Notes under the pieces: model-generated
Databases searched by the model: none
The model's input: the letters and a program-made list of their open reading frames with translations, nothing else
Told to the model about the DNA's origin: nothing
DNA from: B1-G15 sp964346135
GTDB lineage: Archaea; Thermoproteota; Bathyarchaeia; Bathyarchaeales; Bathyarchaeaceae
NCBI GenBank assembly: GCA_964346135.1
Contig: CAYFTS010000103.1
Coordinates: forward strand, 1 to 21,342
Direction: 5' to 3'
DNA length: 21,342 nucleotides
Shown: in pieces, positions 15,302-21,342 of the stretch
Layout of the letters: every line of letters starts with the position of its first letter
Numbering within the stretch: the stretch's first letter is position 1
Translations under genes and position numbers: made by a program

Positions 15302-16234
15302 TTAGGATACAACAAGTGCTAGCACAGCTTTTTCCGTGTGCAATCTGTTTTCTGCTTGGTCCCACACCGCTGACTGTGGTCCCTCTATCACCTCATCGGT
15401 CATTTCTTCTCCTCTGTAGCCGGGGAGGCAATGCATGAATATGGCGTCCTTCTTGGCTTCGCGGAGGATGTCAGCGTTTATCTGGTAAGGCGCAAAGTGT
15501 CTGATCCTCTTTTCCTTCTCTTTTTCTGGTCCGCCCATGCTATGCCACGTGTTTGCGTATATGACATCAGCGTCTTTGACTGCGCTGTGGAGGTCTGTGG
15601 TAACTACGATTTGTGCTCCTGATTTCTCAGCGTTTTCCCGTGCAAACTTCATGACTTTCATGTTTGGATCGTAGCCTTTCGGTCGAGCTACATGTATGTT
15701 AATGCCCATTATGCTCGCAGCTATGATTAGGCTGTGACACACGTTCCAGACATCGCCAGCATACGCTATTTTCTTCCTTTCTAACGAGCCTTTTTTCTCT
15801 TTGATCGTTAACAGGTCTGCGAGTCCTTGGCATGGATGGGTTAAATCTGTGAGTGCGTTTACCGCGGGGTTTTCCATATATTTGGCGTACTCCTCAACTT
15901 TCTTTTGTTCAAACGTTCTTATTACAAGTCCGTCGCAGTACCTGTCTATCACTCTTGCTGTGTCTTTTATTGGCTCTCCTCTACTTAGCTGCGTTTGTTT
16001 AGGTGTCATGTAGAAACTTTGTGCTCCAAGATGGGCTATTGCAGCTTGGAATGAGGTTCTTGTTCTGGTAGAGGGTTTTTCGAAAAGCATGGCGAGAGTT
16101 CTGCCTCTTAATTGTTCATGAGGTTCTCGTTTTGCCAGTTTGGTTTTAAAGTCTGCTGCCGTGTTTAGAATGAAGTTTATTTCTTCTTTAGTGTAGTCCA
16201 TTAAGGTTAGGAAGTCTCTTCCCTTAAATTCCAT
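15302..16234 (-). CDS. argF: Ornithine carbamoyltransferase-like enzyme
   Basis: A protein of 310 residues, normal for the family. Carbamoyl-phosphate site: S55-T-R-T-R-T-S61, H133-P-C-Q136 and H268-C-L-P271. The amino-acid side is less canonical. The SMG loop reads NTWHSMGG (228-235), where ornithine carbamoyltransferases have DVWxSMGxE, so the usual substrate-binding Asp is Asn. The STRTRTSF motif is followed by Q63 where Glu is usual. GDVWNVCHSL replaces the common GDxNNVxHSL, keeping one Asn. It may be ornithine carbamoyltransferase (citrulline formation or breakdown) or a paralogue for another amine. An AAAGGTGA site lies upstream of ATG 16234, with a TATA-like TTTAAAG at about 16290-16296. 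The symbol denotes family. Confidence 0.85.
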   Translation of the reverse strand: MEFKGRDFLTLMDYTKEEINFILNTAADFKTKLAKREPHEQLRGRTLAMLFEKPSTRTRTSFQAAIAHLGAQSFYMTPKQTQLSRGEPIKDTARVIDRYCDGLVIRTFEQKKVEEYAKYMENPAVNALTDLTHPCQGLADLLTIKEKKGSLERKKIAYAGDVWNVCHSLIIAASIMGINIHVARPKGYDPNMKVMKFARENAEKSGAQIVVTTDLHSAVKDADVIYANTWHSMGGPEKEKEKRIRHFAPYQINADILREAKKDAIFMHCLPGYRGEEMTDEVIEGPQSAVWDQAENRLHTEKAVLALVVS

Positions 16235-16463
16235 TTTTCGGTTTCACCTTTACATCCCTTTTTTCATGTCGGTTTTCTTTAAAGGTTTAGTATTCCCTTA
16301 AAAGAAGAAGCGTACAATAAAATGGTCCTTAACCGCTCCTCTGCAGTTCACTCATTAACACTCTATGTGCGCGTGCAATCTATTCCAGTTACGAGTTGAA
16401 GAACAGAAGTCTCCGTGTTTCTGCGTATTGAAGTTTCGAAACATAAGTATAAACCACAAAAAT

Positions 16464-16529
16464 CTTATATGTGTCTGCTAATGCACTAACTCCCATCCAT
16501 AGGTTCAACATAGTTGTGTATGGTGGTGA
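16464..16529 (+). promoter_or_regulatory. Promoter and ribosome site of the split COG2403 gene
   Basis: TATA-like CTTATATGTG (16464-16473) would start transcription near 16495. GGTGGTGAT (16521-16529), complementary to the 16S 3' end, lies 5 bases before TTG 16535. The whole gap 16235-16534 otherwise holds only the leftward promoter of the carbamoyltransferase; I see no tRNA cloverleaf in it. Confidence 0.5.
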
Positions 16530-16534
16530 TTCAG

Positions 16535-17897
16535 TTGGTTGATAAAAAAGTCAGAATTGTAATAATGGGTGCCGCTGGACGTGACTGATCACTAGTTTAA
16601 CAAGGAATTAGTGACCCACGAATTCCACAATTTCAACGTTTTTTTCAGAAACAACCCAAACTATGAAGTTGTAGCTTTCACAGCTACCCAACTTCCAAAC
16701 ATCTCTGGTCGTTCGTATCCACCTGAGCTAGCTGGAGAACTCTACCCAAACGGCATTCCAATTTTAGATGAAGACAAGTTACCTGAAATAGTGAAAAAAC
16801 ACGAAGTTTCTGAAGTTGTTCTCTCTTACAGCGACTTACTATATGAAGATGTTATGACCAAAGCCTCATGGACTCTTTCCCTAGGTGTCGACTTCAAACT
16901 TATGGGCACAAAAAACACCATGATTAAATCCAATAAACCTGTTGTGGCCGTGTGTGCTGTCAGGACAGGAGCCGGCAAAAGCACCGTGACTAGAAGGGTT
17001 CTACAAATCTTGAAAGAGAATGGCTTAAAGGGTGTTGCAGTTAGACATCCAATGCCATACGGTGATCTTAGAAAACAAATATGTCAAAAGTACGAGTCGC
17101 TAGAAGATTTAGACAGGCATAAATGCACAATAGAGGAGCGGGAAGAGTACGAACCCATAATAAGAGCGGGATACACGCTTTACGCGGGTGTAGACTACGA
17201 GAAAATTTTAAAGGAAGCTGAAACTGAGGCCGACGTTGTAGTTTGGGATGGAGGAAACAACGACTTTTCGTTCTATAAACCTGACCTACTAATAGTGGTA
17301 GCCGACCCCCTTAGACCCGGACACGAATTAAAATCTTATCCTGGAGAAGTGAATGCTAGGATGGCAGACGTGTTCGTTGTCAACAAAGTAAACGTAGCTG
17401 ATAGAAAAGCTATAGAGATCGTTAAAAAAAATCTGAGGTCTGTTAATAACCGCGCTTCAATAATAGAGGCGGAATCTGTTATTTCAATAGACAAGCCAGG
17501 ACTGATAAAGGGCAAGAGGGTTTTAGTAGTCGAAGACGGTCCAACCGTAACCCATGGAAATTTGCCTTTCGCAGCGGGCTACGTTGCAGCTGAGCGATAT
17601 GGAGCAGCTGAAATCGTTGATCCCAAACCATATGCTGTTGGCTCGCTAAAATCGGCTTTCGAAAAATTTACGCACATGAAGAACGTTCTCCCGTCTCTTG
17701 GTTATGGTTCAGGACAGATAAAAGAGTTAGAAAAAACAATTAATGCTGTGGTATGTGACTCCGTTGTGTTAGGAACTCCAAGCGACTTGATGAATTTCAT
17801 GAAGATAGACAAGCCTTATGTAAAGATTAAGTACGAATTAAAAGAGCTGACCACTCCAGGTTTAAAGGAAATAATGAAACAAAAAATTAAAGTATAA
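16535..17897 (+). CDS. COG2403 P-loop protein (cyclic-2,3-diphosphoglycerate-synthetase-like), split by a 37-nt BHB intron
   Basis: Read as two exons, 16535-16585 and 16623-17897, it gives a 441-residue protein beginning (TTG)VDKKVRIVIMGAAGRD joined to FHNFNVFFRNNPNYEVVAF, the conserved N-terminus of this family. Without splicing, UGA at 16586-16588 stops translation after 17 codons and the second exon is in another frame. Further motifs in spliced numbering are Walker A TGAGKST (132-138), RHPMPYGDLRK (158-168), WDGGNND (225-231), ADPLRPGHE (244-252) and VVEDGPTVTHG. The family is annotated as a predicted GTPase or cPGS-like protein; its cellular role is not settled. It lies divergently beside a carbamoyltransferase and near carbamate kinase and amidinotransferase genes, so a role in that metabolism is possible. 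The downstream open frame (GTG 16611) starts inside the intron and would lack strand 1 and its glycine-rich loop. Confidence 0.9.
16586..16622 (+). other. Protein-gene intron with strict bulge-helix-bulge motif (37 nt)
   Basis: Outer helix TGGA (16576-16579) pairs with TCCA (16624-16627). Central 4-bp helix CGTG (16580-16583) pairs with CACG (16617-16620). The 3-nt bulges are ACT (16584-16586) and AAT (16621-16623). The inner helix pairs 16587-16597 with 16606-16616, with one A-C mismatch and one G-U pair, closed by an 8-nt loop. Archaeal tRNA-splicing endonuclease cuts after the second bulge base, that is after 16585 and 16622. Joining these ends reads GGA CGT GAC TTC CAC, restoring GRDFH in frame. 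The structural rule and the protein alignment independently give the same 37-base excision. Confidence 0.92.
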
Positions 17898-17924
17898 ATC
17901 AGCGGTAGAAGCCGTAAACAGTCT

Positions 17925-17941
17925 TAACCTCTTTTTCTCGG
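17925..17941 (+). terminator. T-rich terminator of the COG2403 gene
   Basis: CTTAACCTCTTTTTCTC about 30 bases after the stop. A single T-run without a stem, consistent with archaeal termination but weak evidence alone. Confidence 0.35.
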
Positions 17942-18035
17942 ATGTACATCGAACGTTATTTAGAATTCCGTGTTTGTTAAAAGAGCGTATTAAAATGTGA
18001 GTGTGCACGCCTACGTACTAATGTGGAAAACAGAA

Positions 18036-18048
18036 AAAGGGGAGTGTG
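18036..18048 (-). terminator. U-rich terminator of the C11 peptidase gene
   Basis: Read leftward, a CCCCTTTTTCTG run lies about 25 bases after the peptidase stop. It resembles the element behind the dockerin gene. Confidence 0.4.
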
Positions 18049-18069
18049 TGATGTTGTCTAGCCTTGTTG

Positions 18070-19221
18070 CTACAAGCCGTAGTAGGCGTCTAAGAAGCCT
18101 GTCCAGCCTGTTGTTTGTCCCCAACTAACTGATAGGTATATGTCTCTTCCAAGAATCGCCCAACTGCCCGACCAATAGAGTGCTTTGGACCAGAAGAAGT
18201 GTAATCCATAGATGTCGCTCTGCTTATTGTTATACCAGTTGATCACCACCGCATTGTTTACAGCGGTCTTAACATTCTCTGTTGCTGTTACCAATGAAGC
18301 AGGGATGTTCTCGTCCAATAGTTCAAGCATGTAGTCGTACATGTCCACGAAATAGGCTGGTTCTGTGCCCGACATCTTCTTGGCGCCTCTGAGCGCTGTC
18401 GTGTATCTTCTATTGTACTGGTTTAGGTTGGCGAGCATCTCTGACGTCCAGTCGGTGAAGGTTGTTGTCAAGGCTGGTATCTGATTTACGTCAAGGGCTG
18501 AAAGTGTTTCCCAGCCGTATCCTTTCTTCTTCCAATAGTATTCTCCGTAGTTGTTCACGAGCTCAGTTGCGTATGCTAGAGCGTCCTGCGTTGGGTTGTT
18601 CACCAAGTCTTGAGCATTTGTGTCGTAGGGATAACCGTCTAGAGGTATGCTTTCCTCTGACCCTACCACGTAACTAGCATGACCGACAAGTTCGTAGTAA
18701 TCTTCAATGTGAGCCATGTCGCAAGCATCAAACGCTACAATGTAGATGAAGCCAACGGTGTCCATGATCTGACCTAGTTTGGGGCAGTCGAGCCAATCTT
18801 CGTCACCTTGATCCCAACAGAAGGACTCGAAACCGTTGCCGTGGTTCCAGAAGACTAACACGTGCTTGTTAGCAGGCCAATAAGATTGCGCCGTGTTAAC
18901 AAAGTTTATGGCTATTTGTGGGTCTCCCAGGTTTTGTTCAGGAGACGTTTCAACTACTGTGTGGGTGCCTTGCTCGATGTGAATGAGTTCAGACCCATCC
19001 TCTGTGGACAGGTCTACAAGGGCAACAAAATGAACGTCGGCAGTGGAGCCCACGCTTTCCAATTCCGCTAAGTCTGGCGCCCAAGAGTCTTCAAGGTCCT
19101 TGTCAGCGCATACGTAAATCATGAAAGTTCATTGAGCTGTCTGGGCTGATGCTCCTACAACCAAAAGTGCTTGCATCAAAAACACAAAGATTAATCCCAG
19201 AGACAGAAACGTTTTCTTCAT
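18070..19221 (-). CDS. Secreted clostripain-family (C11) cysteine peptidase with an in-frame UGA at codon 31
   Basis: From ATG 19221 (GGAG site just upstream) the frame encodes a signal peptide: MKKTFLSLGLIFVF, a hydrophobic core to about residue 23, and a GASAQ cleavage region. It then meets UGA at 19129-19131 and continues for 352 residues. The UGA stands where the family has Trp (AQ-W-TFMIY pattern), a single-base TGG to TGA change. The catalytic dyad is intact: His in WNHGNG (H127 of the full reading) and Cys in FDACDMA (C167). No other stop or frameshift occurs. C11 peptidases cleave after Arg or Lys; the secreted form would degrade external protein. An internal start at ATG 19122 would give an intact 350-residue protein without signal peptide, but no ribosome site supports it. 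Nonsense mutant, sequencing error or readthrough cannot be told apart here. Confidence 0.82.
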
Positions 19222-19257
19222 ACTTTTTCTCCTTCTCTATTAGTTTTGTTTGTCATT

Positions 19258-19274
19258 GTGCCAATATTTGGCAC
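19258..19274. promoter_or_regulatory. Palindromic operator-like site GTGCCAA-TAT-TTGGCAC
   Basis: A perfect 7-bp inverted repeat around a 3-base AT centre. It lies between the TATA box of the C11 gene (19301-19310) and its ATG (19221), at or just after the predicted transcription start. That position suits a repressor site; the regulator is unknown. Confidence 0.5.
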
Positions 19275-19300
19275 TCCAAACGGGCTTTTCATTGGAAGTG

Positions 19301-19310
19301 TTATATAAAA
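19301..19310 (-). promoter_or_regulatory. TATA box of the C11 peptidase gene
   Basis: TTTTATATAA on the minus strand, about 80 bases before ATG 19221. It predicts a start near 19279 and a leader of about 58 bases carrying a GGAG ribosome site. A promoter and ribosome site placed for 19221 support the longer gene. Confidence 0.6.
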
Positions 19311-19438
19311 TATTTCTACATTTTTATTATAGAAAATCCTTCTATAGAACGAAGAATGTTCGCCTTCTTTCTTGTGCACGTATGAAGGTGATGAAAAGTG
19401 GGTTCCCGGTAATTCCCGGTGCAATTAGAGGATTTGAG

Positions 19439-20578
19439 TTAGAACCCTTTGATCTGTTTTGGGAAGTAGTCTTTGCAGGTGCCCTTGCGGTACACGTCAG
19501 CCGTCGCGCAGTGCAAACCACCGCCAAACGGCGCCACAGCCAAGAACGGGACGGGAATGACATCAAAGCTCAACTTTTCAAACTGCTTTATTTGAGCGGT
19601 CTCTTCAGCTTCTACGCACACTGTCTTCGAATCGAGCATGAGAACGTTGAAAGAGAGCCAGACACTGCAGAAGGAAAGCTTGTATTTCTTGTCATGAGCC
19701 GGAGTCGCGCATTCAACGATTTCCCAATCATTCTTCTTAAACAACTCCTTGAGCTTGGGCGTTAGAGGAACCCGCTTCCTATTGCTGAGCGCCAACCCGG
19801 GGCAAAGTGGAACAAAGGTGGCGTCAATGTGCACCGGCGCCTCCTCCTTGAACGTCACCTCATGAATGCGATGGTCGGAGAAATGACGCCGCAACCAGCT
19901 GATTCCAGCAGCGTTAGTGACTGTAGACCGCTGAACAAACAGGTCCTTCCCACACCGAGCGACATCCGCGGCGTCGAAAAGCGGTTCAGTCTCGGTCAGG
20001 ACCCAATCCTTCGCATATGTGTGTTTAAGTTGCTCCTCCTCGCTTTTCGCGTTGAATTCGTTCCAAAAATTCTTCTTGTAAGTACGTTCAGTCAAGCGGG
20101 GTTTCGGCGCTGCCTCCCATCGGAAGTTCGGATCCTCCTTGAAATACTGCTCCAGAAGCGGTCGATAACAGAGATACTCAAACCATCGACTCCGATAGGA
20201 CATGGTCGCCTCGAGAATCTCATTGCCGACCGTCAGCAACAAGTCTCGAGGAGGCATGCACCCAAACATGCTCTCCTGTTTCCAGTCCGGAGTCTGCACT
20301 CGCTGGCTAAAATCCAGTGGCGTAGGTCGGTCGACACGGATGCCCTGGAGCTCTAGGACCTTGACGAAGTTGTCCATTTGCTCCTTGGCTTTTTCTTCCA
20401 TCTCCTTGGGCAGCGGACCGTATTTTCCCAATGGGAAGCCGTATTCAGGCCAATCGCGCTGAACGGCTGGTTCCGGTGCTTGTACCATTGTGCCGTCGGG
20501 TCGTCCGACAATGACGTGTTTCAATGGGTCCCATTCGTTCCAGGAACATACAACTGTCTTCTTGTTCTCTTTGGGCAT
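19439..20578 (-). CDS. L-arginine:X amidinotransferase (glycine amidinotransferase / StrB family)
   Basis: A protein of 379 residues from ATG 20578, with GGAG about 9 bases upstream. It tracks eukaryotic glycine amidinotransferase almost end to end: NEWDPLKHVIVGR, MPPRDLLLTVGNEILEA, SRWFEYLCYR, EPLFDAADVARCG, QRSTVTN, HIDATF, WLSFNVLMLD, GGGLHC. The catalytic set is present: D112, D202/D205, H250 and nucleophile C357. The reaction moves the amidino group from arginine to an amine, releasing ornithine. Near the acceptor pocket the human NPMHIDATF is APVHIDATF here, so glycine may not be the acceptor; StrB uses an aminocyclitol phosphate. Parts of the gene are richer in G+C (57 percent in two 60-base samples, 20101-20160 and 20401-20460) than the neighbouring carbamate kinase (38 percent in 21061-21120), which suggests transfer. 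Confidence 0.9.
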   Translation of the reverse strand: MPKENKKTVVCSWNEWDPLKHVIVGRPDGTMVQAPEPAVQRDWPEYGFPLGKYGPLPKEMEEKAKEQMDNFVKVLELQGIRVDRPTPLDFSQRVQTPDWKQESMFGCMPPRDLLLTVGNEILEATMSYRSRWFEYLCYRPLLEQYFKEDPNFRWEAAPKPRLTERTYKKNFWNEFNAKSEEEQLKHTYAKDWVLTETEPLFDAADVARCGKDLFVQRSTVTNAAGISWLRRHFSDHRIHEVTFKEEAPVHIDATFVPLCPGLALSNRKRVPLTPKLKELFKKNDWEIVECATPAHDKKYKLSFCSVWLSFNVLMLDSKTVCVEAEETAQIKQFEKLSFDVIPVPFLAVAPFGGGLHCATADVYRKGTCKDYFPKQIKGF

Positions 20579-20794
20579 GGATAATCTCCACTAGTCTGGT
20601 GAATCTTTATTTTTTCTTGTTGAGTCATTCTTAAACCTTTGGGTATAATCAAGACTGATTGAATGTAGCTCTGATGTTGTAAGTCAGCACATTCAAAATT
20701 TTACAAATTGAAAGGCTGTTGGAAAACCATAAAACATTTATTTTGACGTTACGCGTGTTATGTTTATCTCCAACCGAGCTGGAGAACTAGCAAA

Positions 20795-21342
20795 ATGGCT
20801 AAAAGAATTCTGGTAGCTCTAGGTGGCAATGCCATTAAGCAAGCAGGCGAGAAAGGAACTTCTGAGGAGCAGTTCCAGAATTGCTTAACAACTTGCAGGC
20901 TTTTAGCACAGATAGTGAAAAAGATGGAAAAAGACGACCGCCTAATAATAACCCATGGTAACGGTCCACAGATCGGCAACCTCATGGTGCAACAAGAAGA
21001 AGCTAAACCTGTTATACCCGCTCAACCTATGGACATGGTTGGAGCGATGACACAAGGACAAATTGGCTACATGCTACAACAAACATTAATGAACTGCCTA
21101 AGAGATGAAGGAATCGCCAAGCCAGTCTGCGCAGTGATAAACCAAGTAGTAGTAGACAAGACTGATCCAGAATTCTTTGGTGAAACCGCCTCAAAACCAG
21201 TAGGCAACTTCTTCACTGAAGAAGAAGCCATGATGATCAAAAAGGAACATCCTGAGTACATTGTCAAGAAGGTCAAACCAGTGGGAGAAAAAGCATGGAG
21301 AAGAATAGTTCCTTCTCCATATCCAGTGGCTAACGTTGAGGG
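20795..21342 (+). CDS. arcC: Carbamate kinase, 3' truncated by the window end
   Basis: 182 complete codons from ATG 20795 are open to the window edge. GGAG at about 20781-20784 precedes the start. Family motifs: RILVALGGNAIKQ at the N-terminus (phosphate-binding glycine loop), THGNGPQIGNLMVQQEEA, MDMVGAMTQGQIGYMLQQ, VCAVINQVVVDKTDPEF, KPVGNFF and RRIVPSPYPV. All are typical of carbamate kinase, and about 130 residues are missing at the C-terminus. It makes ATP, ammonia and CO2 from carbamoyl phosphate and ADP, or the reverse. With the carbamoyltransferase it would complete a citrulline-to-ornithine ATP-yielding step (inference). It is divergent from the amidinotransferase across a 216-base gap that holds AT-rich promoter-like boxes for each gene. 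Confidence 0.95.
   Translation, partial: MAKRILVALGGNAIKQAGEKGTSEEQFQNCLTTCRLLAQIVKKMEKDDRLIITHGNGPQIGNLMVQQEEAKPVIPAQPMDMVGAMTQGQIGYMLQQTLMNCLRDEGIAKPVCAVINQVVVDKTDPEFFGETASKPVGNFFTEEEAMMIKKEHPEYIVKKVKPVGEKAWRRIVPSPYPVANVE

Noticed and set aside
16235..16534. Possible tRNA, suggested by GGTTCAAC near 16502
   Set aside because: No acceptor stem, D-arm or anticodon arm can be formed around it; the region reads as two divergent promoters.
16586..16622. Ordinary frameshift/nonsense pseudogene or ribosomal bypass at the COG2403 split
   Set aside because: A random 37-base insert would not be expected to build exact 4-bp central and outer helices with two 3-nt bulges at the very cut sites that restore the protein. 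Splicing explains it without a bypass, and the rest of the gene is intact.
16611..17897. GTG 16611 as the natural start of the COG2403 gene
   Set aside because: It lies inside the BHB intron. The upstream exon supplies the conserved VRIVIMGAAGRD and has its own promoter and ribosome site.
19129..19131. Genome-wide reassignment of UGA to Trp
   Set aside because: cdhE, the ureohydrolase gene and inositol-phosphate synthase all end at TGA at the normal family length, so UGA is a stop here.
19250..19765. 171-codon plus-strand open frame over the amidinotransferase 3' end
   Set aside because: It is antisense to a clearly conserved gene and has no family motif or ribosome site.
19439..20578. Arginine deiminase as the identity of the amidinotransferase
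   Set aside because: Same superfamily, but the alignment-level motifs (SRWFEYLCYR, FDAADVARCG, HIDATF, GGGLHC) are those of glycine amidinotransferase.
1..21342. CRISPR arrays, insertion sequences, prophage genes, attachment sites
   Set aside because: No spaced direct repeats, transposase or integrase motifs, or terminal inverted repeats were seen on reading both strands.

Overview
The window reads as archaeal DNA, most like an uncultured anaerobic, acetyl-CoA-pathway archaeon such as a Bathyarchaeia member; the lineage is an inference. It carries archaeal-type ACDS subunits (cdhD, cdhE), the alpha subunit of an ADP-forming acyl-CoA synthetase, a CofE-like protein and inositol-1-phosphate synthase. 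There are AT-rich TATA boxes, frequent TTG/GTG starts and a textbook bulge-helix-bulge (BHB) intron.

Layout. 1-2646: the end of an ACDS operon, cdhD (5' truncated) then cdhE. 2838-5354: a small zinc protein (+), then leftward genes for a DUF457/DUF4184-like membrane protein, a Rossmann-fold saccharopine-dehydrogenase-like protein and a two-cluster ferredoxin-like protein. 5526-6173: a secreted dockerin protein (-). 6431-9846: rightward CofE-like ligase, acyl-CoA synthetase alpha subunit and an arginase/agmatinase-family ureohydrolase. 9917-11500: an unknown protein (-) and inositol-1-phosphate synthase (+). 11524-13879: a beta-CASP-like metallo-beta-lactamase nuclease (-) and a second saccharopine-dehydrogenase-like protein (+). 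13889-16234: leftward ornithine carbamoyltransferase-like enzyme and class III aminotransferase. 16535-17897: a COG2403 (cyclic-2,3-diphosphoglycerate-synthetase-like) P-loop protein. 18070-19221: a secreted C11 (clostripain) peptidase (-). 19439-20578: a eukaryote-like arginine:X amidinotransferase (-). 20795 to the end: carbamate kinase (+, truncated).

Main discovery. The COG2403 gene is split by 37 bases (16586-16622) that start with an in-frame UGA and shift the frame. The flanks and insert fold into a strict hBHBh' motif: outer helix 4 bp, 3-nt bulge, central helix 4 bp, 3-nt bulge, inner helix 11 positions. Cutting at the canonical bulge positions and joining the ends restores the family's GRDFHNFN signature exactly in frame. 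This is a protein-coding-gene intron of the archaeal tRNA-splicing-endonuclease type.

How the genes may work together. The right half holds enzymes acting on guanidino, ureido and carbamoyl groups: ureohydrolase, carbamoyltransferase, amidinotransferase and carbamate kinase. They are interleaved with an aminotransferase, a saccharopine-dehydrogenase-like protein and the split COG2403 gene. An arginine/ornithine nitrogen and carbamoyl-phosphate (ATP-yielding) route is plausible. Several active-site motifs depart from the textbook enzymes, so exact substrates are open. The left half is carbon and energy metabolism (acetyl-CoA and acetate). No tRNA, rRNA, CRISPR array, transposase or phage gene was seen.
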